Positions 6,888 to 14,991 of a stretch of 38,451 nucleotides of DNA are shown here, in pieces. A program made the position numbers and the translations under genes. Position 1 is the first letter of the stretch; each line of letters begins with the position of its first letter. Under the pieces are notes generated by a model. It ran no database searches, was not told where the DNA came from, and saw only the letters and a list, made by a program, of their open reading frames with translations. Source of the DNA: CAZOHN01 sp964579325 (GTDB lineage: Bacteria > Pseudomonadota > Alphaproteobacteria > Rhodobacterales > Rhodobacteraceae); contig CAZOHN010000010.1 in assembly GCA_964579325.1 (NCBI GenBank), forward strand, positions 1-38,451, read 5' to 3'.

Positions 6888-9749
6888 TCACTCTGCCGCG
6901 TGCCTGTGCCGCGCGAGAATGGCCTTGAGATAGTGCCCGGTATGGCTGCGCGGATCCTCGGCGACTTCCTCGGGTGTGCCGGCCGCCACGATCTCGCCGC
7001 CTCCGTCGCCACCCTCCGGGCCGATGTCGATGATCCAATCGGCGGTCTTGATAACATCGAGGTTGTGTTCGATAACGATGACTGTGTTTCCCTGTTCCAC
7101 CAGTTCATGGAGCACTTCCAGTAGTTTCCTCACATCCTCGAAGTGCAGGCCGGTGGTCGGTTCGTCGAGGATGTAGAGTGTTCGGCCGGTGGCGCGCCGA
7201 CTTAGTTCCTTGGAAAGCTTGACCCGCTGCGCCTCGCCGCCTGAAAGCGTCGTGGCCTGCTGACCGACCTTTATGTAGCCCAGCCCCACTTCGCGCAGCG
7301 CCGTCATCTTCTCGCGGATCGCGGGGACAGCGCCAAAGAAGCCCTCCGCATCCTCGACCGTCATGTCAAGAACGTCCGCTATGCTCTTTCCCTTGAACCT
7401 TATTTCAAGTGTTTCTCTGTTGTACCTGCGGCCCTTGCACGTCTCGCAGGTGACATAGACGTCGGGCAGAAAATGCATCTCGATCTTGATGACACCATCG
7501 CCCTGGCACGCCTCACAGCGTCCGCCCTTGACGTTGAAGGAGAAACGACCGGGCTGGTACCCGCGCGCCTTTGCTTCGGGCAGTCCGGCGTACCAGTCGC
7601 GGATCGGCCCGAAGGCGCCAGTGTAGGTGGCGGGGTTCGAGCGCGGCGTGCGTCCGATGGGGCGCTGGTCGATGTCGATGACCTTGTCGAGGTGCTCGAA
7701 GCCCTTGATGGTTTCGCAGGGTGCCGGCGTTTCCCGCGCTCCGTTGAGCCGCATCGCGGCCGTCTTGTAGAGCGTTTCGATCGTCAGCGTGGACTTGCCT
7801 CCTCCCGAGACACCTGACACGCAAACGAAGGCACCGAGCGGAAAATCGACCGTGACGTTCTTCAGGTTGTTCCCGCAAGCCCCTACAACGGAAAGTTTCT
7901 TTCCGTTTCCCTTCCGGCGGGAGCCTGGCACCGCCACCTCGCGCTTACCCGATATGTATTGTCCCGTGAGCGAGGCCGGATCGGCGGCGATCTCGCCCGG
8001 CGTGCCCTGGGCAACAATCCGGCCGCCGTGCACCCCGGCGCCCGGACCGATGTCGAGTACCCAGTCCGCCTCCCGGATCGCCTCCTCGTCGTGTTCGACG
8101 ACCAGAACGGTATTGCCCTGATCACGCAGCGACTTGAGCGTGGTCAGAAGCCGGTCGTTATCACGCTGGTGCAGGCCGATCGAGGGTTCGTCGAGGACGT
8201 AGAGCACACCCGTCAGCCCGGATCCGATCTGGCTCGCCAGCCGAATACGCTGGCTTTCGCCGCCCGAAAGCGTGCCCGCCGCACGGCTGAGCGTAAGGTA
8301 GTCGAGGCCGACATTGACAAGAAATCCAAGTCGTTCGCGAATCTCCTTGAGAATGGCTCTGGCGATCTCGTTGTTCTGCTTGCTGAGTTGCTCGGGCACC
8401 CCTTCGATCCAGACCAGCGCCTCGCGGATCGACTTCTGCACCACCTCGCCGACATGCCGGCCCGCGATCCTGACTGCCAGCGCCTCGGGCTTGAGACGGT
8501 AGCCACCGCAGGCGTGGCAGGGGCGGTTGTTCTGGTAGCGCTCGAACTCCTCGCGCACCCAGGCGCTGTCGGTCTCGCGGTAGCGACGCTCCATATTCGG
8601 AATCACACCCTCGAACGGGCGGCTCACTTCGTAGACGCGCCCGCCTTCATCGAAGCGGAAGCGGATCTCCTGATCACCCGATCCATGCAGGAAGACGTTG
8701 TGAACGTCCTCCGGCAAGTCCTTCCATTTCTTTCGTTTATCGAAGCCATAGTGCTTCGCCATGGCGTCGATGGTCTGCAGAAAGTACGGGCTCTTGCCCT
8801 TGCGCCAAGGTGCAAGCGCCCCATCCGCCAGCGTCAGCGCCTGATCAGGCACCACCAGGCGCTCGTCGAAGAAAAGCTCCTGCCCGAGGCCATCGCAGAC
8901 CGGACAGGCGCCGAACGGAGCATTGAACGAAAACAGTCGTGGCTCGATTTCCGAGATTGTGAACCCGGAGACCGGGCAGGCGAACTTTTCAGAGAAGGTG
9001 ATCCGCTCAGGTTCAGCCCCCTCCTCCGCCGCCGTCTCGAACACCGCGATGCCATCGGCAAGGTTCAGCGCGGTCCGGAAGCTGTCGGCGAGCCGCGTTT
9101 CAAGCCCCTCACGCACCACGATCCGGTCCACGACCACGTCGATGTCATGGCGGAACTTCTTGTCGAGAACAGGCGGGTCGTCGAGCTCGTGGAACGCACC
9201 GTTGACCTTCACGCGCTGGAAGCCCTGCTTGCGAAGCTCGAGGAACTCCTTGCGGTACTCGCCCTTGCGGTCGCGGACGATGGGCGCAAGCAGATAGCCG
9301 CGCGTGCCCTCAGGCATGGCCATCACGCGGTCCACCATGTCCTGCACCTGGCTCGCCACGATGGGCAGACCGGTTGCCGGGCTGAAGGGCGTCCCGGCAC
9401 GCGCGAAGAGAAGGCGCAGGTAGTCATAGATCTCGGTCACCGTTCCGACGGTCGACCGCGGGTTTTTCGACGTCGTCTTCTGTTCTATGGAGATCGCCGG
9501 AGAAAGGCCCGAGATGTGGTCCACATCGGGCTTCTGCATCATGTCTAGGAACTGCCGGGCGTAGGCGGACAGACTCTCGACATAGCGTCGCTGCCCTTCG
9601 GCATAGATCGTGTCGAAAGCAAGCGACGACTTGCCCGAACCGGACAGCCCGGTGATCACCACGAGCTTGTCGCGGGGAATCGTCACATCGACGTTCTTGA
9701 GGTTGTGTTCGCGGGCACCCCGCACCTCGATATTCTTCAACTCGGCCAT
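6888..9749 (-). CDS. uvrA: Excinuclease ABC subunit UvrA
   Basis: DNA-damage recognition ATPase of nucleotide excision repair. The 953-residue length is normal. There are two ABC modules: Walker A GLSGSGKSS (residues 34-42) with signature LSGGESQR (about 493), and Walker A GVSGGGKST (about 645) with signature LSGGEAQR (about 833). The C-terminal zinc module is complete (CEACQGDG and CETCKG). The first zinc module is altered: the usual first CxxC reads CPVSG, so one cysteine is serine, followed by an intact CPVC about 20 residues on. The start at 9749 (MAELKNIEVRGAREHNLK) is preceded by GGGGGC. A more upstream in-frame ATG at 9827 falls inside the LexA box and is rejected. Expression is probably SOS-controlled. 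Confidence 0.97.
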   Translation of the reverse strand: MAELKNIEVRGAREHNLKNVDVTIPRDKLVVITGLSGSGKSSLAFDTIYAEGQRRYVESLSAYARQFLDMMQKPDVDHISGLSPAISIEQKTTSKNPRSTVGTVTEIYDYLRLLFARAGTPFSPATGLPIVASQVQDMVDRVMAMPEGTRGYLLAPIVRDRKGEYRKEFLELRKQGFQRVKVNGAFHELDDPPVLDKKFRHDIDVVVDRIVVREGLETRLADSFRTALNLADGIAVFETAAEEGAEPERITFSEKFACPVSGFTISEIEPRLFSFNAPFGACPVCDGLGQELFFDERLVVPDQALTLADGALAPWRKGKSPYFLQTIDAMAKHYGFDKRKKWKDLPEDVHNVFLHGSGDQEIRFRFDEGGRVYEVSRPFEGVIPNMERRYRETDSAWVREEFERYQNNRPCHACGGYRLKPEALAVRIAGRHVGEVVQKSIREALVWIEGVPEQLSKQNNEIARAILKEIRERLGFLVNVGLDYLTLSRAAGTLSGGESQRIRLASQIGSGLTGVLYVLDEPSIGLHQRDNDRLLTTLKSLRDQGNTVLVVEHDEEAIREADWVLDIGPGAGVHGGRIVAQGTPGEIAADPASLTGQYISGKREVAVPGSRRKGNGKKLSVVGACGNNLKNVTVDFPLGAFVCVSGVSGGGKSTLTIETLYKTAAMRLNGARETPAPCETIKGFEHLDKVIDIDQRPIGRTPRSNPATYTGAFGPIRDWYAGLPEAKARGYQPGRFSFNVKGGRCEACQGDGVIKIEMHFLPDVYVTCETCKGRRYNRETLEIRFKGKSIADVLDMTVEDAEGFFGAVPAIREKMTALREVGLGYIKVGQQATTLSGGEAQRVKLSKELSRRATGRTLYILDEPTTGLHFEDVRKLLEVLHELVEQGNTVIVIEHNLDVIKTADWIIDIGPEGGDGGGEIVAAGTPEEVAEDPRSHTGHYLKAILARHRHAAE

Positions 9750-9819
9750 GCCCGCGCCCCCGGGAAGATACGAAGCCGATACATAGGCGAGCGCGCCTGA
9801 GTCTCCAATCGAAATATGT

Positions 9820-9834
9820 GAACACAAGGTGAAC
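9820..9834 (-). promoter_or_regulatory. LexA (SOS) box upstream of uvrA
   Basis: On the plus strand the site reads GAAC-N7-GAAC, which is GTTC-N7-GTTC towards uvrA. This direct repeat is the established LexA-binding motif of alphaproteobacteria. It lies 70 bases before the uvrA ATG, a fitting place for SOS repression of a repair gene. Confidence 0.8.
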
Positions 9835-9962
9835 GCATGGTGCGCGGCGGCGTTTCGCCTGACTCCCCGCTCGTCTGGCTCACCGTCTTGTCAGACCACG
9901 GACGATGTTATCCAGACCCATTCCTGCTAGACTGATCACGAAGCCGCTCGGGGAACTCAGTC

Positions 9963-10328
9963 ATGACCCTCACCAGACGCCGTGCCCTTGCCGTCGCCAC
10001 CACGTTCTTCGCATTTCCGGCCCTGGCCCACCACGGGTGGCGCTGGACGGAGTCTGGCGAGTTCGAGCTCACCGGTGTTGTCACTGCCGCTCGATTGGGG
10101 AACCCGCACGGACTGCTTACAATCGATGCCGAGGGTGAGGTCTGGACGGTCGAGGTCGGGCAGCCCTGGCGCAACGCCAACGCTGGCCTGACCGACGCGT
10201 TACTGGCTCCTGGAGCGGAGATCGTTGCACTTGGCCACCGCCACGCCGACCCGGCGCAGCGGATCATGAAAGCCGAGCGCATCGTGATCGCGGGCACAAC
10301 CTACGACCTCTATCCTGACCGTTCGTGA
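9963..10328 (+). CDS. Small exported DUF6152-like protein
   Basis: A 121-residue exported protein of unknown function. The N-terminus (MTLTRRRALAVATTFFAFPALA) is a signal peptide with an Arg cluster, cleaved near ALA-HH. The mature protein opens with HHGWRW, followed by ELTGVV and NPHGLLTI, a pattern I associate with DUF6152 proteins, where His, Trp and NPH residues are conserved. The fold is probably a small beta-barrel (OB-like). The stop codon overlaps the GTG start of the next gene (GTGA), so the two are co-translated. The neighbour is a four-helix membrane protein, suggesting the pair acts together at the membrane. No substrate can be named. The His-rich start could bind metal, but that is speculation. 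Confidence 0.75.
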   Translation: MTLTRRRALAVATTFFAFPALAHHGWRWTESGEFELTGVVTAARLGNPHGLLTIDAEGEVWTVEVGQPWRNANAGLTDALLAPGAEIVALGHRHADPAQRIMKAERIVIAGTTYDLYPDRS

Positions 10329-10762
10329 GCGGGTTTGCCGCCGCGCTCGAGGCGACGCCGGTCGCCCAGGCACTCCGCGTCTCGCAGGTCGCCTACCCGC
10401 TCGTCAACACAGGCCACCTTCTGGGGATCGCCTTGCTCGTCGGATCCGTCGTGCCAATGGACCTGCGCGCCATCGGCTTGGTCCGAGGCCCCGATGTGCG
10501 GTCAGTGGCACGCTTCTTGCGCCCCTTCGCCGGCCTTGGCCTTGCGCTCGCTGCAACCTGCGGCGTTCTGCTGTTTATCGTTCAGGCGACAGAGTATATC
10601 GCAAGCCCCTGGTTCCGCCTGAAGATGGCTCTCTTCGCTCTCGCCGTCACCAACGCGGCGATCCACCTTCGTGTTGATCCCCTGCCAGCCCGGGCCGCAC
10701 TGATCTCGCTCCTGCTGTGGCCCTCGGCCCTCCTTTCAGGTCGAATGATCGCCTATGGCTGA
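10325..10762 (+). CDS. Small four-helix membrane protein (DUF6644-like)
   Basis: A 145-residue integral membrane protein of unknown function. Four hydrophobic segments are visible: about residues 22-45 (PLVNTGHLLGIALLVGSVVP), 66-90, 95-115 and 122-143. A His in NTGH and conserved small residues in the first helix recall DUF6644/DUF2214-type proteins, which often accompany the exported DUF6152 protein encoded just upstream. The GTG start overlaps the upstream TGA by four bases (GTGA), a tight coupling signal. No cofactor motif beyond scattered histidines is evident. Family assignment is moderate; that it is a real gene is likely from the overlap and the membrane topology. Confidence 0.72.
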   Translation: MSGFAAALEATPVAQALRVSQVAYPLVNTGHLLGIALLVGSVVPMDLRAIGLVRGPDVRSVARFLRPFAGLGLALAATCGVLLFIVQATEYIASPWFRLKMALFALAVTNAAIHLRVDPLPARAALISLLLWPSALLSGRMIAYG

Positions 10763-11043
10763 TGCGCCGGATGACGGTTCTCCGGACCAACCAAGACCCC
10801 TCACTTTCGGACCCATGACGCCGTGACCTCTCGACGCTGCGAACCTTGCTCGGCGATGTCTGGAGCTGCATGAATCGTGCAAGCCACGCAGTACCGTAAA
10901 GTCCGGCAGCGGGACGTCCCCTGCCTCGCCGTGCTCGAAGCGAAGGGAAGCGCTCGTGAGGGCGTCATGTGTTCCACTCCGACGTCCCCCTTGCACCGAG
11001 GTTTCGGGCCTGTGGCGCGCCGGGGCCGGTTCCGGGGCCCCCC

Positions 11044-11072
11044 TTCACATTCCTTTACTTGAATGTTATGTG
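11044..11072 (+). promoter_or_regulatory. Putative promoter of the rhodanese gene
   Basis: TTCACA (11044-11049) and TATGTG (11067-11072) are 17 bases apart. The -35 matches the sigma-70 consensus well and the -10 only partly. Transcription would start near 11079, just before the in-frame GTG at 11083, which favours the downstream ATG at 11122 with its own ribosome site. The inverted repeat at 11047-11066 occupies the spacer. Confidence 0.5.
11047..11066. promoter_or_regulatory. Inverted repeat, probable SqrR/BigR-type (ArsR-family) operator
   Basis: ACATTC-N8-GAATGT is a perfect 6+6 inverted repeat located between the -35 and -10 of the rhodanese promoter. It contains ATTC-N8-GAAT, which I recall as the motif of the sulfide/persulfide-sensing repressor SqrR of Rhodobacter capsulatus, a relative of BigR. 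Such repressors control rhodanese and sulfide-oxidation genes. The repeat is seen; the regulator is inferred, and no ArsR-family gene lies in the window. Confidence 0.6.
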
Positions 11073-11121
11073 GAGTTGAACCGTGGTCATGCCCCGGCCC
11101 ACTGTCGTTCTGGAGCAACCG

Positions 11122-11487
11122 ATGCTGTCCCTTTTTCGATCTTCCGGCCCGCGCGCTACTCGAATTCCCGCCATTGACGCCGTAATGCAGAGCGCAAGTG
11201 GTGCCCTGACCGTGATCGACGTGCGTGAAACCGGAGAAGTTGCCGCGACGGGCCGCGCAAAAGGAGCCCTGCACGTGCCTCTCGGCCAAGTGACCAGCCG
11301 CTGCAACCCGGACGGCCCAGTTTGTCTGCCTGGCCTCACGCGTGAGCGGCCGGTTGCTCTTTACTGTGCGTCGGGCGCACGCAGCGCGGCGGCCGCCGCG
11401 CAGCTTCTCGCGATGGGCTACGAGAAGGTTTATAACCTCGGGTCCCTTCGCGACTGGCACGCTGGCGGCGGGGCGGTCGTCCGCTGA
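11122..11487 (+). CDS. Single-domain rhodanese-like sulfurtransferase
   Basis: A 121-residue single-domain rhodanese with the active-site loop CASGAR (Cys82), the CxxGxR pattern of sulfurtransferases, preceded by ERPVALY and followed by SAAAAAQLLAMGY. The IDVRETGE motif (about residues 32-39) and the C-terminal NLGSLRDW are typical of the family. Cys82 would carry a persulfide. Two further cysteines, Cys61 and Cys68, lie ahead of the active site. I start at ATG 11122 (TGGAG upstream); an alternative GTG at 11083 would be nearly leaderless if the promoter call is right. No signal peptide is seen, so a cytoplasmic place is expected. The SqrR-like operator suggests a role in sulfide or persulfide handling. 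It converges on lpdA with 14 bases between stops. Confidence 0.88.
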   Translation: MLSLFRSSGPRATRIPAIDAVMQSASGALTVIDVRETGEVAATGRAKGALHVPLGQVTSRCNPDGPVCLPGLTRERPVALYCASGARSAAAAAQLLAMGYEKVYNLGSLRDWHAGGGAVVR

Positions 11488-11501
11488 AGCGCGCGACCCG
11501 T

Positions 11502-12896
11502 TCAGAAATGGATGGCGCGACCGTAGGCGTCGAGCACGGATTCGTGCATCATCTCGCTCAGCGTCGGGTGAGGGAAGACAGCGTGCATCAGGTCTTCCTC
11601 GGTCGTCTCGAGGGCACGACCAACGACATAGCCCTGGATCAGTTCGGTCACCTCGACGCCGACCATGTGCGCTCCGAGGAGTTCACCGGTCCCTGAGTCG
11701 AAGACGGTCTTCACCATGCCCTCGGCTTCTCCCAGTGCGATGGCCTTGCCGTTACCGATGAAGGGAAAACGGCCGACTTTCACCTCATGTCCGGCCGCCT
11801 TTGCCTTCTCCTCGGTCAGGCCGACGCTTGCTATCTGTGGGTGGCAGTAGGTGCACCCGGCTATACTGTTCGGTTTGATCGGGTGCGGGTGCTTGCCAGC
11901 GACAAGTTCCGCCACCATCACGCCCTCATGGCTCGCCTTGTGCGCCAGCCACGGCGCCCCGGCGACGTCGCCGATCGCATAGAGACCCGGCAGACCGGTT
12001 CGGCAGTATTCGTCTGTGACCACGTGAGTACGGTCGATCTTTGCCCCGATCTCCTCCAGGCCGAGGTTCTCCACATTGCCGACGATACCGACTGCAGAGA
12101 TCACCGTATCGAACTCGGCGGTCGTGATCGAACCATTCTGTTCGATATGAGCGACCACCTTTCCGGCACTCCGGTCGAGCTTCTTGACCGCAGCCTTCTC
12201 AAGGATCGTCATACCCTGTTTGACGAACTGCTTCTTGGCGAAAGCGGCGATCTCTGCGTCCTCGACGGGCAGGATACGGTCCATGACTTCGACGACCGTC
12301 GTCTTCGCTCCGAGGGTATTGTAGAAGCTCGCGAACTCGATCCCGATGGCCCCCGATCCGATCACCAGCAGGTTCTTCGGCATCCGCTTCGGCACGAGCG
12401 CATGCTTGTAGGTCCAGACGAGGTCGCCGTCCGCTTCCAGACCGGGCAACTCGCGCGCCCGCGCGCCCGTTGCAAGGATCACGGCCTTTCCGGCCAGTTC
12501 CTCGGTTCCTGCACTGGTCTTGACGCTCACGGTCGTGGACCCGGTCAGCCTTGCCTCGCCCATCACTACCGTGATCTTGTTCTTCTTCATCAGATGGCTG
12601 ACGCCAGAGGACAACTGCTTTGCCACCCCGCGCGAGCGCTTGACCACCGCATCGAGGTCATAGCCGATCCCGTCCGCCTTCAGGCCGAACTCCTTGGCGC
12701 GGTGCATCAGGTGGAACACCTCCGACGACCGCAGCATCGCCTTGGTAGGGATACAGCCCCAGTTGAGGCAGATGCCCCCCATGTGCTCGCGCTCGACCAC
12801 GGCGACGCTCAGGCCAAGTTGAGCCGCCCGTATCGCGGCGACATAGCCGCCCGGGCCAGCCCCGATCACCACCACGTCGAAGGTCTTCGCCGCCAT
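11502..12896 (-). CDS. lpdA: Dihydrolipoyl dehydrogenase (E3)
   Basis: FAD-dependent enzyme that reoxidises dihydrolipoamide in 2-oxoacid dehydrogenase complexes or the glycine cleavage system, using NAD+. The 464-residue product has the FAD dinucleotide fold GAGPGGYVAA (residues 12-21), the redox disulfide CLNWGC (Cys43/Cys48), a second dinucleotide motif IGSGAIGIEFASF, the flavin-binding GLYAIGDVAG, and the catalytic HPTLSE (His443, Glu448) near the C-terminus. The start at 12896 (MAAKTFDVVVIG) has GGAGG six bases upstream; an upstream in-frame start adds nine unlikely residues. It follows the DUF924 gene by 47 bases. No other complex subunit is nearby, so which complex it serves cannot be read from context. 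Confidence 0.96.
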   Translation of the reverse strand: MAAKTFDVVVIGAGPGGYVAAIRAAQLGLSVAVVEREHMGGICLNWGCIPTKAMLRSSEVFHLMHRAKEFGLKADGIGYDLDAVVKRSRGVAKQLSSGVSHLMKKNKITVVMGEARLTGSTTVSVKTSAGTEELAGKAVILATGARARELPGLEADGDLVWTYKHALVPKRMPKNLLVIGSGAIGIEFASFYNTLGAKTTVVEVMDRILPVEDAEIAAFAKKQFVKQGMTILEKAAVKKLDRSAGKVVAHIEQNGSITTAEFDTVISAVGIVGNVENLGLEEIGAKIDRTHVVTDEYCRTGLPGLYAIGDVAGAPWLAHKASHEGVMVAELVAGKHPHPIKPNSIAGCTYCHPQIASVGLTEEKAKAAGHEVKVGRFPFIGNGKAIALGEAEGMVKTVFDSGTGELLGAHMVGVEVTELIQGYVVGRALETTEEDLMHAVFPHPTLSEMMHESVLDAYGRAIHF

Positions 12897-12943
12897 CTCG
12901 TTCCTCCCGCACGTCACGCCCAAGAAATTGGTTTAGCCTTAAA

Positions 12944-13576
12944 CTATACTCCCGGGCTCAGCAATGAAGCCTCTGCCGCACCGCCCTGCACCGGATGCAT
13001 GGCTTCCGCCTCGAGGCGCTTGATCACACCGCCATATCCCTCTTCGGAAAGAAACCGCTCTTCCTCACGGCTCGAGGCGCGGCCGAGGGCGGCATTGCGG
13101 AAGGGAAACCGGCCAAAGCGGCGGATGATCTCACGGTGGGCGATGGCATGGACGAGGTTGCCGCCCTCGCCTTTCGGCATCCGCGTAAGGAACAGTCGCA
13201 CGGAACGATCCTGCCAGGCGGTCGACTCCGCGTGCTCGAAGGGCAGATAGAAGAATTGGCGCTGCACTCCCTCGATGGCGAGGTCCTGCCCATTCTTCAC
13301 CGCAAGGGCCGCTGCCGACAGCGCGAGACGGTCCGTGGCGAAGGCCTGAGCCAAACCGCGTCCTATGTTGCGCGACAACTGATCGGTCAGGATGAGGTAG
13401 GCAAGCGAGCCTTCCGGACGGCCCAGCCATTCCCGATAGGCGCCGCCATGCGCCGCCTGCCAGGCCGCACCGAACCGTTCCTTGCAAGCGCGGTCGATCT
13501 CGGCGCCACCGGCATACCACCCAGCCTCGCCAATCTCGTCGATCCAGAACCGCAGAACCTCTGCTGACGCAACCAT
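12944..13576 (-). CDS. DUF924 family protein
   Basis: A 210-residue soluble protein of the DUF924 family (TPR-like all-helical fold, function unknown). Recognisable family features are the start VLRFWIDEIGEAGWY, KERFG, the central LILTDQLSRNIGRG (about residues 60-74), the segment FFYLPFEHAE, and near the C-terminus RFGRFPFRNAALGRASSREEERFL. No signal peptide or membrane segment is present. It lies between an MFS transporter (60 bases upstream) and lpdA on the same strand. The neighbourhood gives no clear functional link. Family assignment is confident; biochemical role unknown. Confidence 0.88.
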   Translation of the reverse strand: MVASAEVLRFWIDEIGEAGWYAGGAEIDRACKERFGAAWQAAHGGAYREWLGRPEGSLAYLILTDQLSRNIGRGLAQAFATDRLALSAAALAVKNGQDLAIEGVQRQFFYLPFEHAESTAWQDRSVRLFLTRMPKGEGGNLVHAIAHREIIRRFGRFPFRNAALGRASSREEERFLSEEGYGGVIKRLEAEAMHPVQGGAAEASLLSPGV

Positions 13577-13636
13577 GCACGAACCCTCCTCGTTCAGCTG
13601 ACGATCCTGTCAGGACGGGATAGACCTCGCAACGCC

Positions 13637-14896
13637 CTATTCGGCGGCGCGCGACGTTCCCGGCTGCCCCGCAGCGTTGGCCTCGACCGTCGCGCCGGTC
13701 AGCACTGCCGACGCGTTGGGCGCCACGGCGACGAAGGCACCGGACTCCGCAACGCTCGGCGATGCCCGCCGCGTCATTCGCCAGGCGGCATAGACGGCGT
13801 TCGCAAGCAGCAGGACAGCAAGAAACAGGAAGAACCCGCCAGGGCCCGTGCGGCCCATCAGCCAGCCGACGATCAGCGGCCCACCTATGGCACCGATCCC
13901 GTTGATGAACAGCATTCCGCCCGAAGCGGCGGCCATGTCGGCGGGGGTAAGGTAGTCGTTGGTATAGGCGATGGCCAGGCTGTAAAGCGGGTTCGCGACC
14001 CCGCCGATCACGAAGCCGAGGACGAGGAGCGCCGGGAAGCTCGTCACCGCGAGGGGCCCGGCAAGCATCGCGATTCCCCCGACCGCGGAGACACCGAGGA
14101 TGAGTTGTCGCCGGTCGATCCGGTCCGAGGCCCATCCAATCGGATACTGACAGAGGAGGCCGCCAGTGTAGATCGCGGCCACAAAAATCGAGATCTCGCG
14201 GACGCTCATGTTGACCTCCGCTCCGAAGACCGAGGCCATACCGAAGATCGCCGAGAAGATCCCTCCCAGCAGGAACACTGTGACACAGCCCAGGGGTGAG
14301 GTGCGCCAGAGCCTGGCAAGGCTCATCTTCTGGGTCTGGGAGAAGGCCGGCGCAGGGCTTGCCGTCAGAAGGATCGGCGCGAAGGCGATCGAGACGAGGA
14401 CCGACGGCACGATGAACAGCAGGAACCCGCCCGGATCTGCGGTGTTCAGGAGCGCCTGCGCCGCGATGATCCCGGCCATCTGGACGATGAGGTACAGCGA
14501 CATCGCCCGCCCCCTCGTCTCGTTGGTCGAGGCATCGTTGAGCCAGCTCTCAACGGTGATGTAGACTCCACAGAAACAGAACCCCATGACAACGCGAAGG
14601 ACCACCCAGGCCCAGGGTTCGGTGATGACGGGAAACAGCAGGAGCGCCGCCGAGATGAAAGACCCCAGTGCCGCGAACACCCGCACATGCCCGACCCGCC
14701 GGATCATCACCGGCGCGCGCTGCGACGCGATGAGAAAACCGACGAAGTAGGCCGACATGACCACTGCCATCTCGGTGGTCGAGAAGCCCTCGATCTTTCC
14801 CCGGATGCCGAGGAGCGTGCCTTGCAGACCGTTGCCAAGCATGAGCAGCGTCAGGCCCAGAAATAGCGGCCAGGTGGTGCGAAGGACTGTGAACAT
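13637..14896 (-). CDS. MFS transporter (UMF2/YfkF-like)
   Basis: A 419-residue inner-membrane protein of the major facilitator superfamily with about 12 hydrophobic segments, beginning with TWPLFLGLTLLMLGNGLQGTLLGIRG. Features include a loop with RRVGHVRVF between helices 2 and 3, ESWLND in helix 5, and the second-half equivalent ASDRIDRRQL (about residues 265-275). These match the group of unknown transporters often called UMF2 or YfkF-like. The substrate is not known. The C-terminal tail after the last helix is Ala/Val-rich. It lies 95 bases downstream of queA and 60 upstream of the DUF924 gene on the same strand. Start at 14896 (MFTVLRTTWPLFLG) is natural because the first helix begins at once. 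Confidence 0.88.
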   Translation of the reverse strand: MFTVLRTTWPLFLGLTLLMLGNGLQGTLLGIRGKIEGFSTTEMAVVMSAYFVGFLIASQRAPVMIRRVGHVRVFAALGSFISAALLLFPVITEPWAWVVLRVVMGFCFCGVYITVESWLNDASTNETRGRAMSLYLIVQMAGIIAAQALLNTADPGGFLLFIVPSVLVSIAFAPILLTASPAPAFSQTQKMSLARLWRTSPLGCVTVFLLGGIFSAIFGMASVFGAEVNMSVREISIFVAAIYTGGLLCQYPIGWASDRIDRRQLILGVSAVGGIAMLAGPLAVTSFPALLVLGFVIGGVANPLYSLAIAYTNDYLTPADMAAASGGMLFINGIGAIGGPLIVGWLMGRTGPGGFFLFLAVLLLANAVYAAWRMTRRASPSVAESGAFVAVAPNASAVLTGATVEANAAGQPGTSRAAE

Positions 14897-14991
14897 CGGG
14901 GCGGCCTCCGGCGGTCCTGCCGCCTCCTACAATGTCAGGCCTGCGACGGCCACCCTTTGCTCGCTGGACGAGCGCGCCTTTCCCGCGCGGA

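Larger units (their letters stand above)
10763..11121. other. 359-base intergenic stretch without a convincing gene
   Basis: Short open frames exist on both strands but none has a credible ribosome site, composition or recognisable product. It contains a 10-base palindrome GGGACGTCCC (10911-10920) and a partial repeat of it near 10981, and GC-rich self-complementary sequence near 11026-11045. Its last 75 bases hold the promoter and operator of the rhodanese gene. The rest shows nothing I can interpret. Confidence 0.6.

Noticed and set aside
7959..9548. Long open frame on the plus strand, opposite uvrA
   Set aside because: Antisense to a clearly conserved gene; product shows only GC-rich shadow composition.
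10774..10792. Candidate terminator CCGGA...TCCGG after the small membrane protein
   Set aside because: Stem of five bases with a nine-base loop and no T-run is too weak.
10736..11460. Possible small genes on either strand in the 10763-11121 gap
   Set aside because: No ribosome sites, no family features, and some overlap the rhodanese gene in antisense.
12931..12944. Short inverted repeat GTTTA-N4-TAAAC between the DUF924 gene and lpdA
   Set aside because: Arms are only five bases, there is no T-run and no clear promoter context; likely chance, although an lpdA promoter with TATAGT nearby cannot be excluded.
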